This document shows positions 1 through 5,946 of a stretch of 9,846 nt of DNA, in pieces. Below the pieces are notes generated by a model that saw nothing but the letters and a program-made list of their open reading frames with translations, had not been told where the DNA came from and did no database searches. The stretch covers positions 1-9,846 of the forward strand of contig JAGWQR010000058.1 of NCBI GenBank assembly GCA_028869975.1, in the 5' to 3' direction. Origin of the DNA: Alphaproteobacteria bacterium. Lineage in GTDB: Bacteria; Pseudomonadota; Alphaproteobacteria; Sphingomonadales; Sphingomonadaceae. A program made the translations under genes and the position numbers. Position 1 is the first letter of the stretch. The number at the start of each line of letters is the position of its first letter.

Positions 1-1
1 G

Positions 2-670
2 AAAACCCATGCTGTACCACTCACCATTGATGAGTTCATGACGGCTCAGCGCTTTTATCCGATTGTCTTTTCCTCTGGCGAGAATCCGGTGCCATTGGCC
101 CTGATGGGCCTGAACGAAGGAATTAACACGGTTCTTGATACTGAAGGCAAGCTGATCGGCGAGCCCTATATTCCTGCCTATGCACGCCGCTATCCGTTCC
201 TGCTCGCCAAACTGCGTGAGGATGCACAGGAATTGTCGCTCTGCTTCGATCCCACGGCGGAGGCAATCGGCCTGTTTGATGATGGCGATGCCCTGTTCGA
301 GCCCGCAGGTGAGGGTGGCGAACGCAAGCCGACCCAGATCGTGACCGACATTCTCAAATTCTGCGAAGAATTCGAGCAGTCAGGCGCGCGTACGACTGCT
401 TTCGTCGGCGAGCTTGTTGAGCATAAGCTGCTGATGGAAGGAGAGATCAGCATTCAGGCGGATGGTATTGAAGCGCCATTCATCTATCGCGGGTTCCAGA
501 TGGTCAATGAAGAGGTGCTTCGTGATCTGCGCGGAGATGTGCTGCGCAAGATGATGCAGTCGGGTCTGCTGCCGCTGGTGTTTGCGCACCTCTTCTCGCT
601 GGCGCTGGCGCGCGACATTTTCAGCAAGCAGGTCGCGCAGGGCAAGATGGAGTTGCCCAAAGCAGCGTAA
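2..670 (+). CDS. SapC family protein, 5'-truncated by the window edge
   Basis: The frame is open from the first complete codon at position 2, and the codons before the internal ATG at 38 read KTHAVPLTIDEF. This is the usual lead-in of SapC-family proteins, so the ATG at 38 is internal and the true start lies off the window. 222 residues are visible; from memory the family is about 240-250 residues, so only a short N-terminal piece is missing. Family-like stretches are RFYPIVFSSGENPVPLALMG, the PYIPAYARRYPF block and a C-terminal FIYRGFQMVNEE segment. The name comes from an S-layer-associated protein of Campylobacter. In sphingomonads and Caulobacter relatives I recall such genes near TonB receptors and flavin-dependent halogenase-like genes, but the biochemical role is unknown. 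There is no signal peptide in the visible part. It converges on the gene at 708-1151 with a 37-bp gap. Family assignment is confident; function is not. Confidence 0.85.
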   Translation, partial: KTHAVPLTIDEFMTAQRFYPIVFSSGENPVPLALMGLNEGINTVLDTEGKLIGEPYIPAYARRYPFLLAKLREDAQELSLCFDPTAEAIGLFDDGDALFEPAGEGGERKPTQIVTDILKFCEEFEQSGARTTAFVGELVEHKLLMEGEISIQADGIEAPFIYRGFQMVNEEVLRDLRGDVLRKMMQSGLLPLVFAHLFSLALARDIFSKQVAQGKMELPKAA

Positions 671-707
671 TTGGTGGCAGTTGATCGGGCGCGACTGATG
701 CAAACGC

Positions 708-1151
708 CTATTGCGAGGGATCAAGCGTGACGCTCGGTTTCTCATGGTGCGAGATATCAGTCGCAGCCTGTTCCTGGCTCTTTTCCAGGCGCTTTTGCGC
801 CTTCCATGAGGAATAATCCTGCGTCGAGCAGCCTGTCCATGCACCCAGGCCGGAATTCGTGCAACTGCCCGGCCCTGAAGCGCCCGCGTTAAGCAGATCA
901 TGTGAAGTCACTGCCCATGATTCACGGTCGGCGTATTTTCCGCCACTTCGCAAATCCTTGGGGATACGAAAGCGCTCGCTTTCAGGCTGGCGCGCGCACA
1001 CGGTAATTTCTTCACCCTTTTCATTGGTGGGACATTTGTCGTTGCCATAAATGACGGTGACGCCTTCAGAAGCCTGTGCCGACGCAGTCCCTGGCACCGC
1101 CGCAAACAGAGCAATAACAAGGATGGATATGGATCGGGTCATCGGCATCAT
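708..1151 (-). CDS. small secreted four-cysteine protein, function unknown
   Basis: Predicted 147-residue exported protein. The first 26 residues form a signal peptide (MMPMTRSIS, a hydrophobic core LVIALFAAV, then a likely cut after TASA). The mature part has four cysteines (C40, C52, C97, C108) in the pattern YGNDKCP...EEITVCAR...GPGSCTNSG...WTGC, followed by a charged tail rich in K, E and Q. This resembles a conserved hypothetical family I recall from sphingomonads, with ESERFRIPKDLR as another typical block. The even spacing suggests two disulfides, which fits a dsbB gene two genes upstream, but pairing is inference. An in-frame ATG at 1184 is possible. I chose 1151 because AAGG lies 6 nt upstream of it and because the longer form would put 11 extra residues in front of the signal peptide. 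It lies 68 bp downstream of coq7 on the same strand, so it may be the operon's last gene or use its own weak promoter. Function unknown. Confidence 0.75.
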   Translation of the reverse strand: MMPMTRSISILVIALFAAVPGTASAQASEGVTVIYGNDKCPTNEKGEEITVCARQPESERFRIPKDLRSGGKYADRESWAVTSHDLLNAGASGPGSCTNSGLGAWTGCSTQDYSSWKAQKRLEKSQEQAATDISHHEKPSVTLDPSQ

Positions 1152-1179
1152 CCTGCGCCTTACAATCTGAATATCTGCT

Positions 1180-1207
1180 GACATAAGCCTGCTACAGACA
1201 TTTTCAA
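1180..1207 (-). promoter_or_regulatory. weak candidate sigma70-type promoter for the four-cysteine protein gene
   Basis: Read leftward, TTGAAA (1202-1207) is followed after 16 bp by TATGTC (1180-1185). The -35 box is close to consensus and the -10 box is poor. A start of transcription near 1173 would give a leader of about 22 nt before the ATG at 1151, and would exclude the longer start at 1184. The match could be chance, and read-through from coq7 is an equally good explanation. Confidence 0.25.
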
Positions 1208-1219
1208 TACGGGCATTTC

Positions 1220-1732
1220 CTAAATCCGCGCAGCGATGGCAATCGCGGCCTTGCAGGCCAGCCTAATCGCCACTGACAGCAATGGATAGGCAGGCGCTTC
1301 CTCGGCACCGGCGTCTAGTGCAATCTGCTTGTGTTCCAGTTCTTCCGCTTTGAATTCGCGGATTGCCGAGCTTAGTTCGGGATCGTCATCGCCAAGATCG
1401 CCCAGTTGCGCCGCATAATGGAGGTCGATCTCGGTTTCGACCGCGACCGTACAGGCCATTGCAGCCTTGGGCCCGATCAGTGCGGTTGCCGCACCCAGCG
1501 CATAACCTGCCACATGCCAGAAGGGCTGGAGCAGCGTGGGGCGCACGCCGCGCGCGGTAATCATAGCGTTGAACACATCGAGGTGATGCTGCTCCTGCGT
1601 CGCCATCTCGCTGATCTTGTCATGGATCGGGTGGCGGGTGCCGATGACCGCCGCTTGCCCCGCATAAATCACCTTTGCGCCATATTCACCGGCTTGGTTA
1701 ACTCGGATCATGGCAGCGTGATCGGCCTTCAT
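1220..1732 (-). CDS. coq7: demethoxyubiquinone hydroxylase (Coq7 family di-iron monooxygenase)
   Basis: 170 residues, normal length for bacterial Coq7. The family hydroxylates C6 of demethoxyubiquinone, the penultimate step of ubiquinone synthesis, at the cytoplasmic membrane face, and replaces the flavin enzyme UbiF. The ferritin-like four-helix di-iron ligands are all present: E16 in NQAGEYGA, E47 and H50 in QEQHH, E99 in VAVETEIDLHY, and E131 and H134 in EELEH. The hydrophobic stretch FWHVAGYALGAATALIGPKA between helices 2 and 3 is the usual membrane-facing region. The ATG overlaps the dsbB stop codon by 4 nt (ATGA), and the sequence before it (GAACAAATCATC) has no good Shine-Dalgarno, so translation is probably coupled to dsbB. 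The N-terminus is short, with the first metal ligand already at residue 16, but no catalytic residue is missing. Assignment is confident. Confidence 0.93.
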   Translation of the reverse strand: MKADHAAMIRVNQAGEYGAKVIYAGQAAVIGTRHPIHDKISEMATQEQHHLDVFNAMITARGVRPTLLQPFWHVAGYALGAATALIGPKAAMACTVAVETEIDLHYAAQLGDLGDDDPELSSAIREFKAEELEHKQIALDAGAEEAPAYPLLSVAIRLACKAAIAIAARI

Positions 1733-2202
1733 GATGATTTGTTCTTGAGCAGGCGCATAAAAATGTACAGCGCGACCGGAATTGTGATCAGCGCATTATA
1801 ACCCGCGAGCGAAATGCCGAACAGGCGCCACTGCGCTTCATCGCAACGCACAACTGGAGCCGCCAGATTCTGTCTAAAAAAATCGGCATTCAGATCAATG
1901 TGTGCGGAGCAGGTAGTGGCACCCTGCCAAAGCTTCCATTCCACTCCTGCATGATAAATGCCGATCAAACCAGAAACGAGAATACCGGCTGCTGCGGCTG
2001 CGATGAAGATGCGTCGCAGGCCAGGCGCAACAATAAAAAAAGCTGTCGTCGCAATCAGGATAGCGGCCATGTGCGGATAACGCTGCCACCAGCACATTTC
2101 ACATGGGAATAACCCGCCGACATACTGGCTGATGAGTGCGCCAGTCATCAATATGGCAGGGAGCGCGAGTGCGATCAAGTTGGTGCGCGTATCGAAGCGC
2201 AT
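1729..2202 (-). CDS. dsbB: disulfide bond formation protein B (DsbB)
   Basis: Inner-membrane quinone reductase that reoxidises the periplasmic thiol oxidase DsbA and passes electrons to ubiquinone. With the ATG start it has 157 residues. Four hydrophobic segments can be seen near residues 8-28, 42-60, 63-83 and 127-150. The first periplasmic loop carries CEMC (C34, C37), followed four residues later by R41, the position of the arginine that contacts ubiquinone in E. coli DsbB (R48). The second periplasmic loop carries the other redox pair, C98 and C120. An in-frame TTG lies directly before the ATG, but the ATG at 2202 is preferred because it overlaps the ctpA stop in TGATG, a common reinitiation arrangement. 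No convincing Shine-Dalgarno precedes it, which supports coupling to ctpA. Its 3' end overlaps coq7 by 4 nt. No dsbA is visible in the window. Confidence 0.92.
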   Translation of the reverse strand: MRFDTRTNLIALALPAILMTGALISQYVGGLFPCEMCWWQRYPHMAAILIATTAFFIVAPGLRRIFIAAAAAGILVSGLIGIYHAGVEWKLWQGATTCSAHIDLNADFFRQNLAAPVVRCDEAQWRLFGISLAGYNALITIPVALYIFMRLLKNKSS

Positions 2203-3527
2203 CAATGGCTCGTGCGGGTTGATGCCGCTGGCACTTTGGCAAGCCGGTCGATCGTGTTCAGTGCATAATATAGCTGGAAATCATCAATGCCCTTGGCCTT
2301 AAGCTGCGCTGCCGATTCCGAGAAACGTAGATCTGGCTTGCTGTCACTTTCGAGAACATCATTATCAACCTTGGCTTCATTGATCAGATGGTGCCGCAGA
2401 TCGGCCTCTCGCGGCTCGATCCGCGATTTATAATCGGGATCGGTAAGCTGTGGCACCTTGATGTCCGGCACAATGCCGCCTTCCTGGATCGAACGGCCAG
2501 AGGGCGTGTAATAACGCGCCGTCGTCAGGCGCAGGGCGGCATGATCGCCCATCGGGATGATCGATTGCACCGAGCCTTTGCCGAAGCTGCGCTCGCCCAT
2601 AATCAGCGCGCGATGATGATCCTGTAACGCACCAGCGACGATTTCAGAGGCCGAGGCGGTGCCGACATCGACCAGCACAATCACCGGCAAGCCGTGCGCA
2701 TCATCGCCGGGTGTGGCATCCCAGCGCTGGATGTCACGGGGATCGCGCCCACGCTGCGACACAATCTCTCCGCTCTGGAGAAACTCGTCAGAAACGCCTA
2801 CGGCTTCGTCAAGCAGCCCGCCGGGATCGGAACGAAGATCAAGGATATAACCCAGAGGATGATGGCCAAGCTTGCTGTCGATGCCAAGCAGCGCCTGGCG
2901 TACGCCCAAAGTGGCATTGCGCGAGAATTCGCTCACTGAAATGATCCCGACATCGCCTTTGACTTCCCATTTGACGGGCTTGATCTGAATGACGGCGCGG
3001 GTTAGCGTGACATCAAATGGCTGATCCCGACCCTGGCGAACAATCGTCAGCTTGACCTGCGTACCAGGTTTGCCGCGCATCTTGTCCACGGCTTCGTCGA
3101 TCGAATAGCCGACAACGAACTGTCCGTTGATATGCGTGATAAAATCCCCCGCCTTGATGCCGGCGCGTGCCGCCGGTGTGTCGGCCGTTGCAGCGATCAC
3201 GCGCACGACACCCTCATCAAGCGTGACCGACAGGCCCAGTCCGCCATAATCCCCCTCGGTCAGCGAATGCAGCGTGTCATATTCCGTGCCGGTCTCATAG
3301 GATGAGTGGGGATCAAGGCTTTTCAGCATCCCGTCAATTGCACCATTGACCAGCTTTGTGTCATCCGTCGGATCAACATAATTGGCTTTGACCAGCCGGA
3401 AGACTTCAAACAGCGGGGCAAATTCGCGGCTAACATCGGTCTCTGCACTCGCTATTGTGGCATTGGCCGCAGGAAAAAGCGCCAGCGCAGAAATAAGCAA
3501 AAGCGAACGCAATACAGGAAATTTCAT
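2202..3527 (-). CDS. ctpA: carboxy-terminal processing protease, S41 family (CtpA)
   Basis: 441-residue periplasmic serine protease of the C-terminal processing family, which trims or degrades envelope proteins by recognising their C-termini. Layout: signal peptide 1-28 (hydrophobic LLLISALALF, cut after IASA); an N-terminal helical part with FRLVKANYVD; a PDZ domain near 92-175 starting GGLGLSV; then the S41 catalytic core. The catalytic residues are S292 in GTASASEI, K317 in RSFGKGSVQ, and Q321, with the 25- and 4-residue spacing known from E. coli Prc and Bacillus CtpB. The C-terminal tail (about 370-441) is charged and helical, as in proteobacterial CtpA. An in-frame TTG at 3578 would add 17 residues, but the ATG at 3527 is preferred: it begins the signal peptide and has AAAGGG 7 nt upstream. 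It lies 77 nt downstream of the EnvC-like gene. In other proteobacteria such proteases control murein endopeptidase levels; the substrate here is unknown. Confidence 0.93.
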   Translation of the reverse strand: MKFPVLRSLLLISALALFPAANATIASAETDVSREFAPLFEVFRLVKANYVDPTDDTKLVNGAIDGMLKSLDPHSSYETGTEYDTLHSLTEGDYGGLGLSVTLDEGVVRVIAATADTPAARAGIKAGDFITHINGQFVVGYSIDEAVDKMRGKPGTQVKLTIVRQGRDQPFDVTLTRAVIQIKPVKWEVKGDVGIISVSEFSRNATLGVRQALLGIDSKLGHHPLGYILDLRSDPGGLLDEAVGVSDEFLQSGEIVSQRGRDPRDIQRWDATPGDDAHGLPVIVLVDVGTASASEIVAGALQDHHRALIMGERSFGKGSVQSIIPMGDHAALRLTTARYYTPSGRSIQEGGIVPDIKVPQLTDPDYKSRIEPREADLRHHLINEAKVDNDVLESDSKPDLRFSESAAQLKAKGIDDFQLYYALNTIDRLAKVPAASTRTSH

Positions 3528-3604
3528 CGATACGCCCTTTCTGGCATGCCGCTTCTTAAGCGCATCGCCACCCCACAATCAAGCGTGATCGCGCGGCTGA
3601 GGCA

Positions 3605-4858
3605 TCAGGAAATATATGCCGGAATGTCAACCTGTGCGCCATAATGGCGCAACTCTATTGTGATCGTGGGAAGGTCATTCCCTGCATGGCCAAGTGGTGT
3701 TCCCTGAATGACTGTATCGCCGACATGGACATTAATGTAGGCGAGTGACGTGATCAGGCTGGTCAGGCCATTGCCATGGTCTATAATCACAATCTGCCCA
3801 TAGCCGCGATAGGCACCGGCATAGGCAATCCGGCCATCTGCGGGCGCAACAACGACCGCATCGGGCTGGGTTGCGATGGTCAGGCCGCGCTGGCGCACGC
3901 CAGGTGCCGTTTCTTCGCCCATTCCGGAGACAATATCGCCAATCACCGGCAGGTGGTAACTGATATGGACCTGAGGTGATGGTGATGCTGCAGTCATCGG
4001 CAGAGGGTTTTGTATGGAAATGGCGGGCGGACGCAGCAGCGGGCCGGGCAGTTGCACAAGCTCATCACGCGTTTGACCATCTGTTTCAATCTCAGCCATC
4101 AGCGTCCTAATATCGCGCGATTTTTCGCCCATAGCGATGGCCTTGTCCTGCTCTAGCATTGCGTTCGATCCGTAATGTTGCTCGCGAGCCTGTGTGGCGA
4201 CCACAGCACTGGCGAGGAGCTTTTGTTGCGCGACGAGGTTTGCGCGGCTTGTGTGCAGGGCTGCAAGGGCTAACTCTGCCTGCTGACGCAGCGCGATTCC
4301 GCGAGCAACATCCACCCTCAAATCAGCGGTTCGGGCAAGGATTGTAGGCAGGATTGTAGCAAATATTGCGCGGACATGCACAATGTCATTCATCGTTCCG
4401 GGATGCACAAATGCAAGGGCAGGGGGCTGGCGCGCCATCATTTCGAGGGCGGCGATGAGTTGCACCGCAGGTTGCTGCTTGTCTGCAAGCCGGGCGCGCT
4501 GGCGGCGCTGCAATACATCAATGACGTTGATCCGCGCCAGCCCGGCACCCACATCGGCTTCGGCGGCTTGAAGGCGTGCTGCGAGCGCGGCTATGCGTGC
4601 TTGTGTTGCGATAACAGCGTCATGGGCTGAAGCCGCCTGAGCATCATATTGCGCACTGCGTTGAAGCGCCTGTGAACGCGCTTCATCAGCATGTTGCAGG
4701 GCGCGCTGCTGCGCCGAGAGATCGGTAATGGCGAAAACGGGAGATGTGAGAATCGCCAGACCCACAACTGCTCCAGAGATTAGTCCAACGCTGGCGAGAG
4801 CCGCCATAATTCCATATTTATGCAGTGCTGCGATCCACCTTGCCAAAGCGTGCCTCAT
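3605..4858 (-). CDS. murein hydrolase activator, EnvC family with degenerate LytM/M23 domain
   Basis: About 417 residues from the chosen ATG. An N-terminal basic segment and hydrophobic stretch (MAALASVGLISGAVVGLAIL, ending PVFA near residue 43) form a signal peptide or anchor. A long alanine- and glutamine-rich helical region follows (about 45-265), probably coiled coil, then a proline-rich linker and a C-terminal LytM fold (about 305-417) with VVAPADGRIAYAG and GYGQIVIIDHGNG. The zinc ligands are missing: the first H-x-G-x(n)-D motif reads QRGLTIAT, and the HxH position reads TSLA. As in E. coli EnvC, such proteins activate amidases rather than cutting murein. The ATG at 4927 would overlap the upstream gene by 110 nt and lacks signal-peptide character. 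The one at 4858 gives a basic n-region but has only AGGG at very short spacing. The one at 4807 avoids overlap but gives an n-region without positive charge. The start is therefore uncertain. Placement just before ctpA matches a layout common in alphaproteobacteria. Confidence 0.85.
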   Translation of the reverse strand: MRHALARWIAALHKYGIMAALASVGLISGAVVGLAILTSPVFAITDLSAQQRALQHADEARSQALQRSAQYDAQAASAHDAVIATQARIAALAARLQAAEADVGAGLARINVIDVLQRRQRARLADKQQPAVQLIAALEMMARQPPALAFVHPGTMNDIVHVRAIFATILPTILARTADLRVDVARGIALRQQAELALAALHTSRANLVAQQKLLASAVVATQAREQHYGSNAMLEQDKAIAMGEKSRDIRTLMAEIETDGQTRDELVQLPGPLLRPPAISIQNPLPMTAASPSPQVHISYHLPVIGDIVSGMGEETAPGVRQRGLTIATQPDAVVVAPADGRIAYAGAYRGYGQIVIIDHGNGLTSLITSLAYINVHVGDTVIQGTPLGHAGNDLPTITIELRHYGAQVDIPAYIS

Positions 4859-5357
4859 ACCCTGCCATATCATTGCGGGCAAGAAAGCCCGCCTGATCGA
4901 CCCATTTATCACGGATGATCCGCCCATGAAAGCCTATCAGATGACGGTCAACCTCGGTAATGTCAGCCTCCTCCCAGGCGGCAATCTGATCAAAGCGGCA
5001 AACACCAAGATCGGCGCATAATGTCTCAAGCTTGGGCCCGATTCCCTTGATCAGGCGAAGATTGTCCGGCGCTCCAACTGCCGGGGCAATGTTAGGACGC
5101 TCGCCCAGGGCATCCTGAGCAGCAGAAGAAGTTTGCGTCGGTTCAGCCGGCGGAGCTTCAACAGGAGCGGATGTCGGCACCGCTGCTTTGGTAGAGATGT
5201 CTCTGGCACTGGCCATACTGGCGGGTTCAGAGGCTATTTGTCCAGCGGAAGGTGGCAGGGTCCTGACGCGTCCCCATTTCAGCCACCAGATCTGTGCCAG
5301 TGCTAATCCAATCGCCAACAGTAACGCCCAGCCATAGTCGCGCATAAGTTGTTCCAT
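4818..5357 (-). CDS. membrane-anchored helix-hairpin-helix protein, function unknown
   Basis: 179 residues in three parts. A single membrane segment near 8-26 (WALLLAIGLALAQIWWLKWG) has basic residues after it. A low-complexity Ala/Pro/Ser/Thr linker spans about 34-96. A C-terminal helix-hairpin-helix domain (97-158) has DNLRLIKGIGPKLETL and FHGRIIRDKWVDQA. This C-terminal type, with the GIGPK hairpin, is known from C-terminal extensions of NuoE and L21-like proteins and from proteins annotated as 'predicted flap endonuclease-1-like'. In DNA-repair proteins HhH modules bind DNA non-specifically, but no nuclease catalytic residues are visible here and binding is not shown. The start is well supported by AAGGA 7 nt upstream of the ATG. 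It is the first gene of the leftward block and overlaps the EnvC-like gene by 41 nt with the start chosen there. Domain assignment is fairly sure; role and membrane topology are inference. Confidence 0.8.
   Translation of the reverse strand: MEQLMRDYGWALLLAIGLALAQIWWLKWGRVRTLPPSAGQIASEPASMASARDISTKAAVPTSAPVEAPPAEPTQTSSAAQDALGERPNIAPAVGAPDNLRLIKGIGPKLETLCADLGVCRFDQIAAWEEADITEVDRHLIGFHGRIIRDKWVDQAGFLARNDMAGYEARFGKVDRSTA
4875..4892 (-). other. GC-rich inverted repeat just upstream of the EnvC-like gene start
   Basis: GCGGGC (4875-4880) and GCCCGC (4887-4892) form a perfect 6-bp stem with a 6-nt loop, inside the 3' part of the HhH gene and 16 nt before the proposed ATG at 4858. No U-run follows on the minus strand, so it is not a standard terminator. 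It could affect translation of the downstream gene, or simply reflect coding of the KARLI/DKWVDQ region. Confidence 0.35.
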
Positions 5358-5408
5358 GATTCAATCCTTTTTGGTTCATGCCAAAAGCCTAGCACCTGGT
5401 ATTTTGCG

Positions 5409-5442
5409 ATAAACAAATATGGGCGACGCCTGCGCGCCGCCC
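5409..5442 (-). terminator. rho-independent terminator after the small basic secreted protein gene
   Basis: On the minus strand a 22-nt hairpin (5421-5442) pairs GGGCG with CGCCC and CGC with GCG around one mismatch and a 4-nt loop. It is followed immediately by ATATTTGTTTAT, a T-rich stretch. It lies 33 nt beyond the stop codon of the gene at 5475-5789 and about 60 nt before the HhH gene. It therefore probably ends the first transcript and makes the HhH gene the start of a new unit. The tract is interrupted, so termination may be partial. Confidence 0.6.
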
Positions 5443-5474
5443 ACAATTTGCACAAACCAGCAGTGTGTCGCGTA

Positions 5475-5789
5475 TTAATGTCCCTTGCAGGCCGCCTTGT
5501 TCTTGTTGCCAGCCTTTGAGCAGTCATAATGGATAACCTTGCCCGATTTTGTGGTGTAGGCCACAGTGCCAGCCTTGGGCGCCATAACATGTTTGCCGGT
5601 GGCGACGGGCTTGTGCGCCATCATGACCGATTTAGGTGCGGCAGGTTTGGCCGCAGCCGCTTTCTCCTTGGATGCGGCGACTTTGGCCTTGGCATGGCTC
5701 ATCATGCTGCCCAGACCTGCATTCGCAGCCATCGGCATAATCATGGTCAATGCCGCAACGGCGGCCATGGATTTTGCGAACTTCGTCAT
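5475..5789 (-). CDS. small lysine/alanine-rich secreted protein, function unknown
   Basis: 104 residues with a clear signal peptide (MTKFAKS, hydrophobic core MAAVAALTMIMPM, likely cut after AANA at residue 24). The mature protein is very basic. Residues 33-60 are a low-complexity K/A/P stretch of the histone H1-like kind, and the C-terminus (about 77-104) is more ordered: AYTTKSGKVIHYDCSKAG, then NKNKAACK, with two cysteines (C90, C101) and essentially no acidic charge apart from D89. I recall similar C-terminal TK-GK-x-YDCSKxGN-KAxCK motifs in other sphingomonad small proteins but know no function. The start is supported by CAGGAG 9 nt upstream. It has its own spacer of 157 bp from proS and a terminator after it, so it is probably monocistronic. 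Binding of an anionic partner (cell-surface polymer or nucleic acid) would be a guess from charge alone. Confidence 0.75.
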   Translation of the reverse strand: MTKFAKSMAAVAALTMIMPMAANAGLGSMMSHAKAKVAASKEKAAAAKPAAPKSVMMAHKPVATGKHVMAPKAGTVAYTTKSGKVIHYDCSKAGNKNKAACKGH

Positions 5790-5892
5790 TTCGTTTCACT
5801 CCTGTTTGCCCGCCAGTGCCAGAAGTGGCGTGCGGCGCATGTGTGCCGTTAGCGAAGGCTAGCTGAACAGTGGATGAGCGACGAAACGTTCT

Positions 5893-5922
5893 AAAATTGA
5901 GACAAAATGTTACAAAATTGAG
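5893..5922. repeat. 9-bp direct repeat AAAATTGAG with 21-bp periodicity in the proS to basic-protein spacer
   Basis: Two exact copies of AAAATTGAG (5893-5901 and 5914-5922) have starts 21 bp apart, two turns of the helix, inside an AT-rich island (about 5884-5935) between proS and the small basic protein gene. Read leftward, TTGTAA and TAGAAC spaced 16 bp overlap the repeats and could be a weak promoter for the gene at 5789. Equal helical phase is what a dimeric regulator would want, but two copies can also be chance in AT-rich DNA. Confidence 0.4.
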
Positions 5923-5946
5923 TGTGTACTTTAGCACTATCCGCGT

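Noticed and set aside
3550..3562. Small stem-loop (CGCTT/AAGCG) between the EnvC-like gene and ctpA
   Set aside because: Only a 5-bp stem with a 3-nt loop and no T-run on the minus strand, so a terminator there is not supported. The genes are probably co-transcribed.
5632..5937. 101-codon leftward frame starting in the AT-rich spacer
   Set aside because: It overlaps the small basic protein gene in another frame, and its low-complexity translation resembles no protein. The frame at 5475-5789 has the signal peptide and the good ribosome site.
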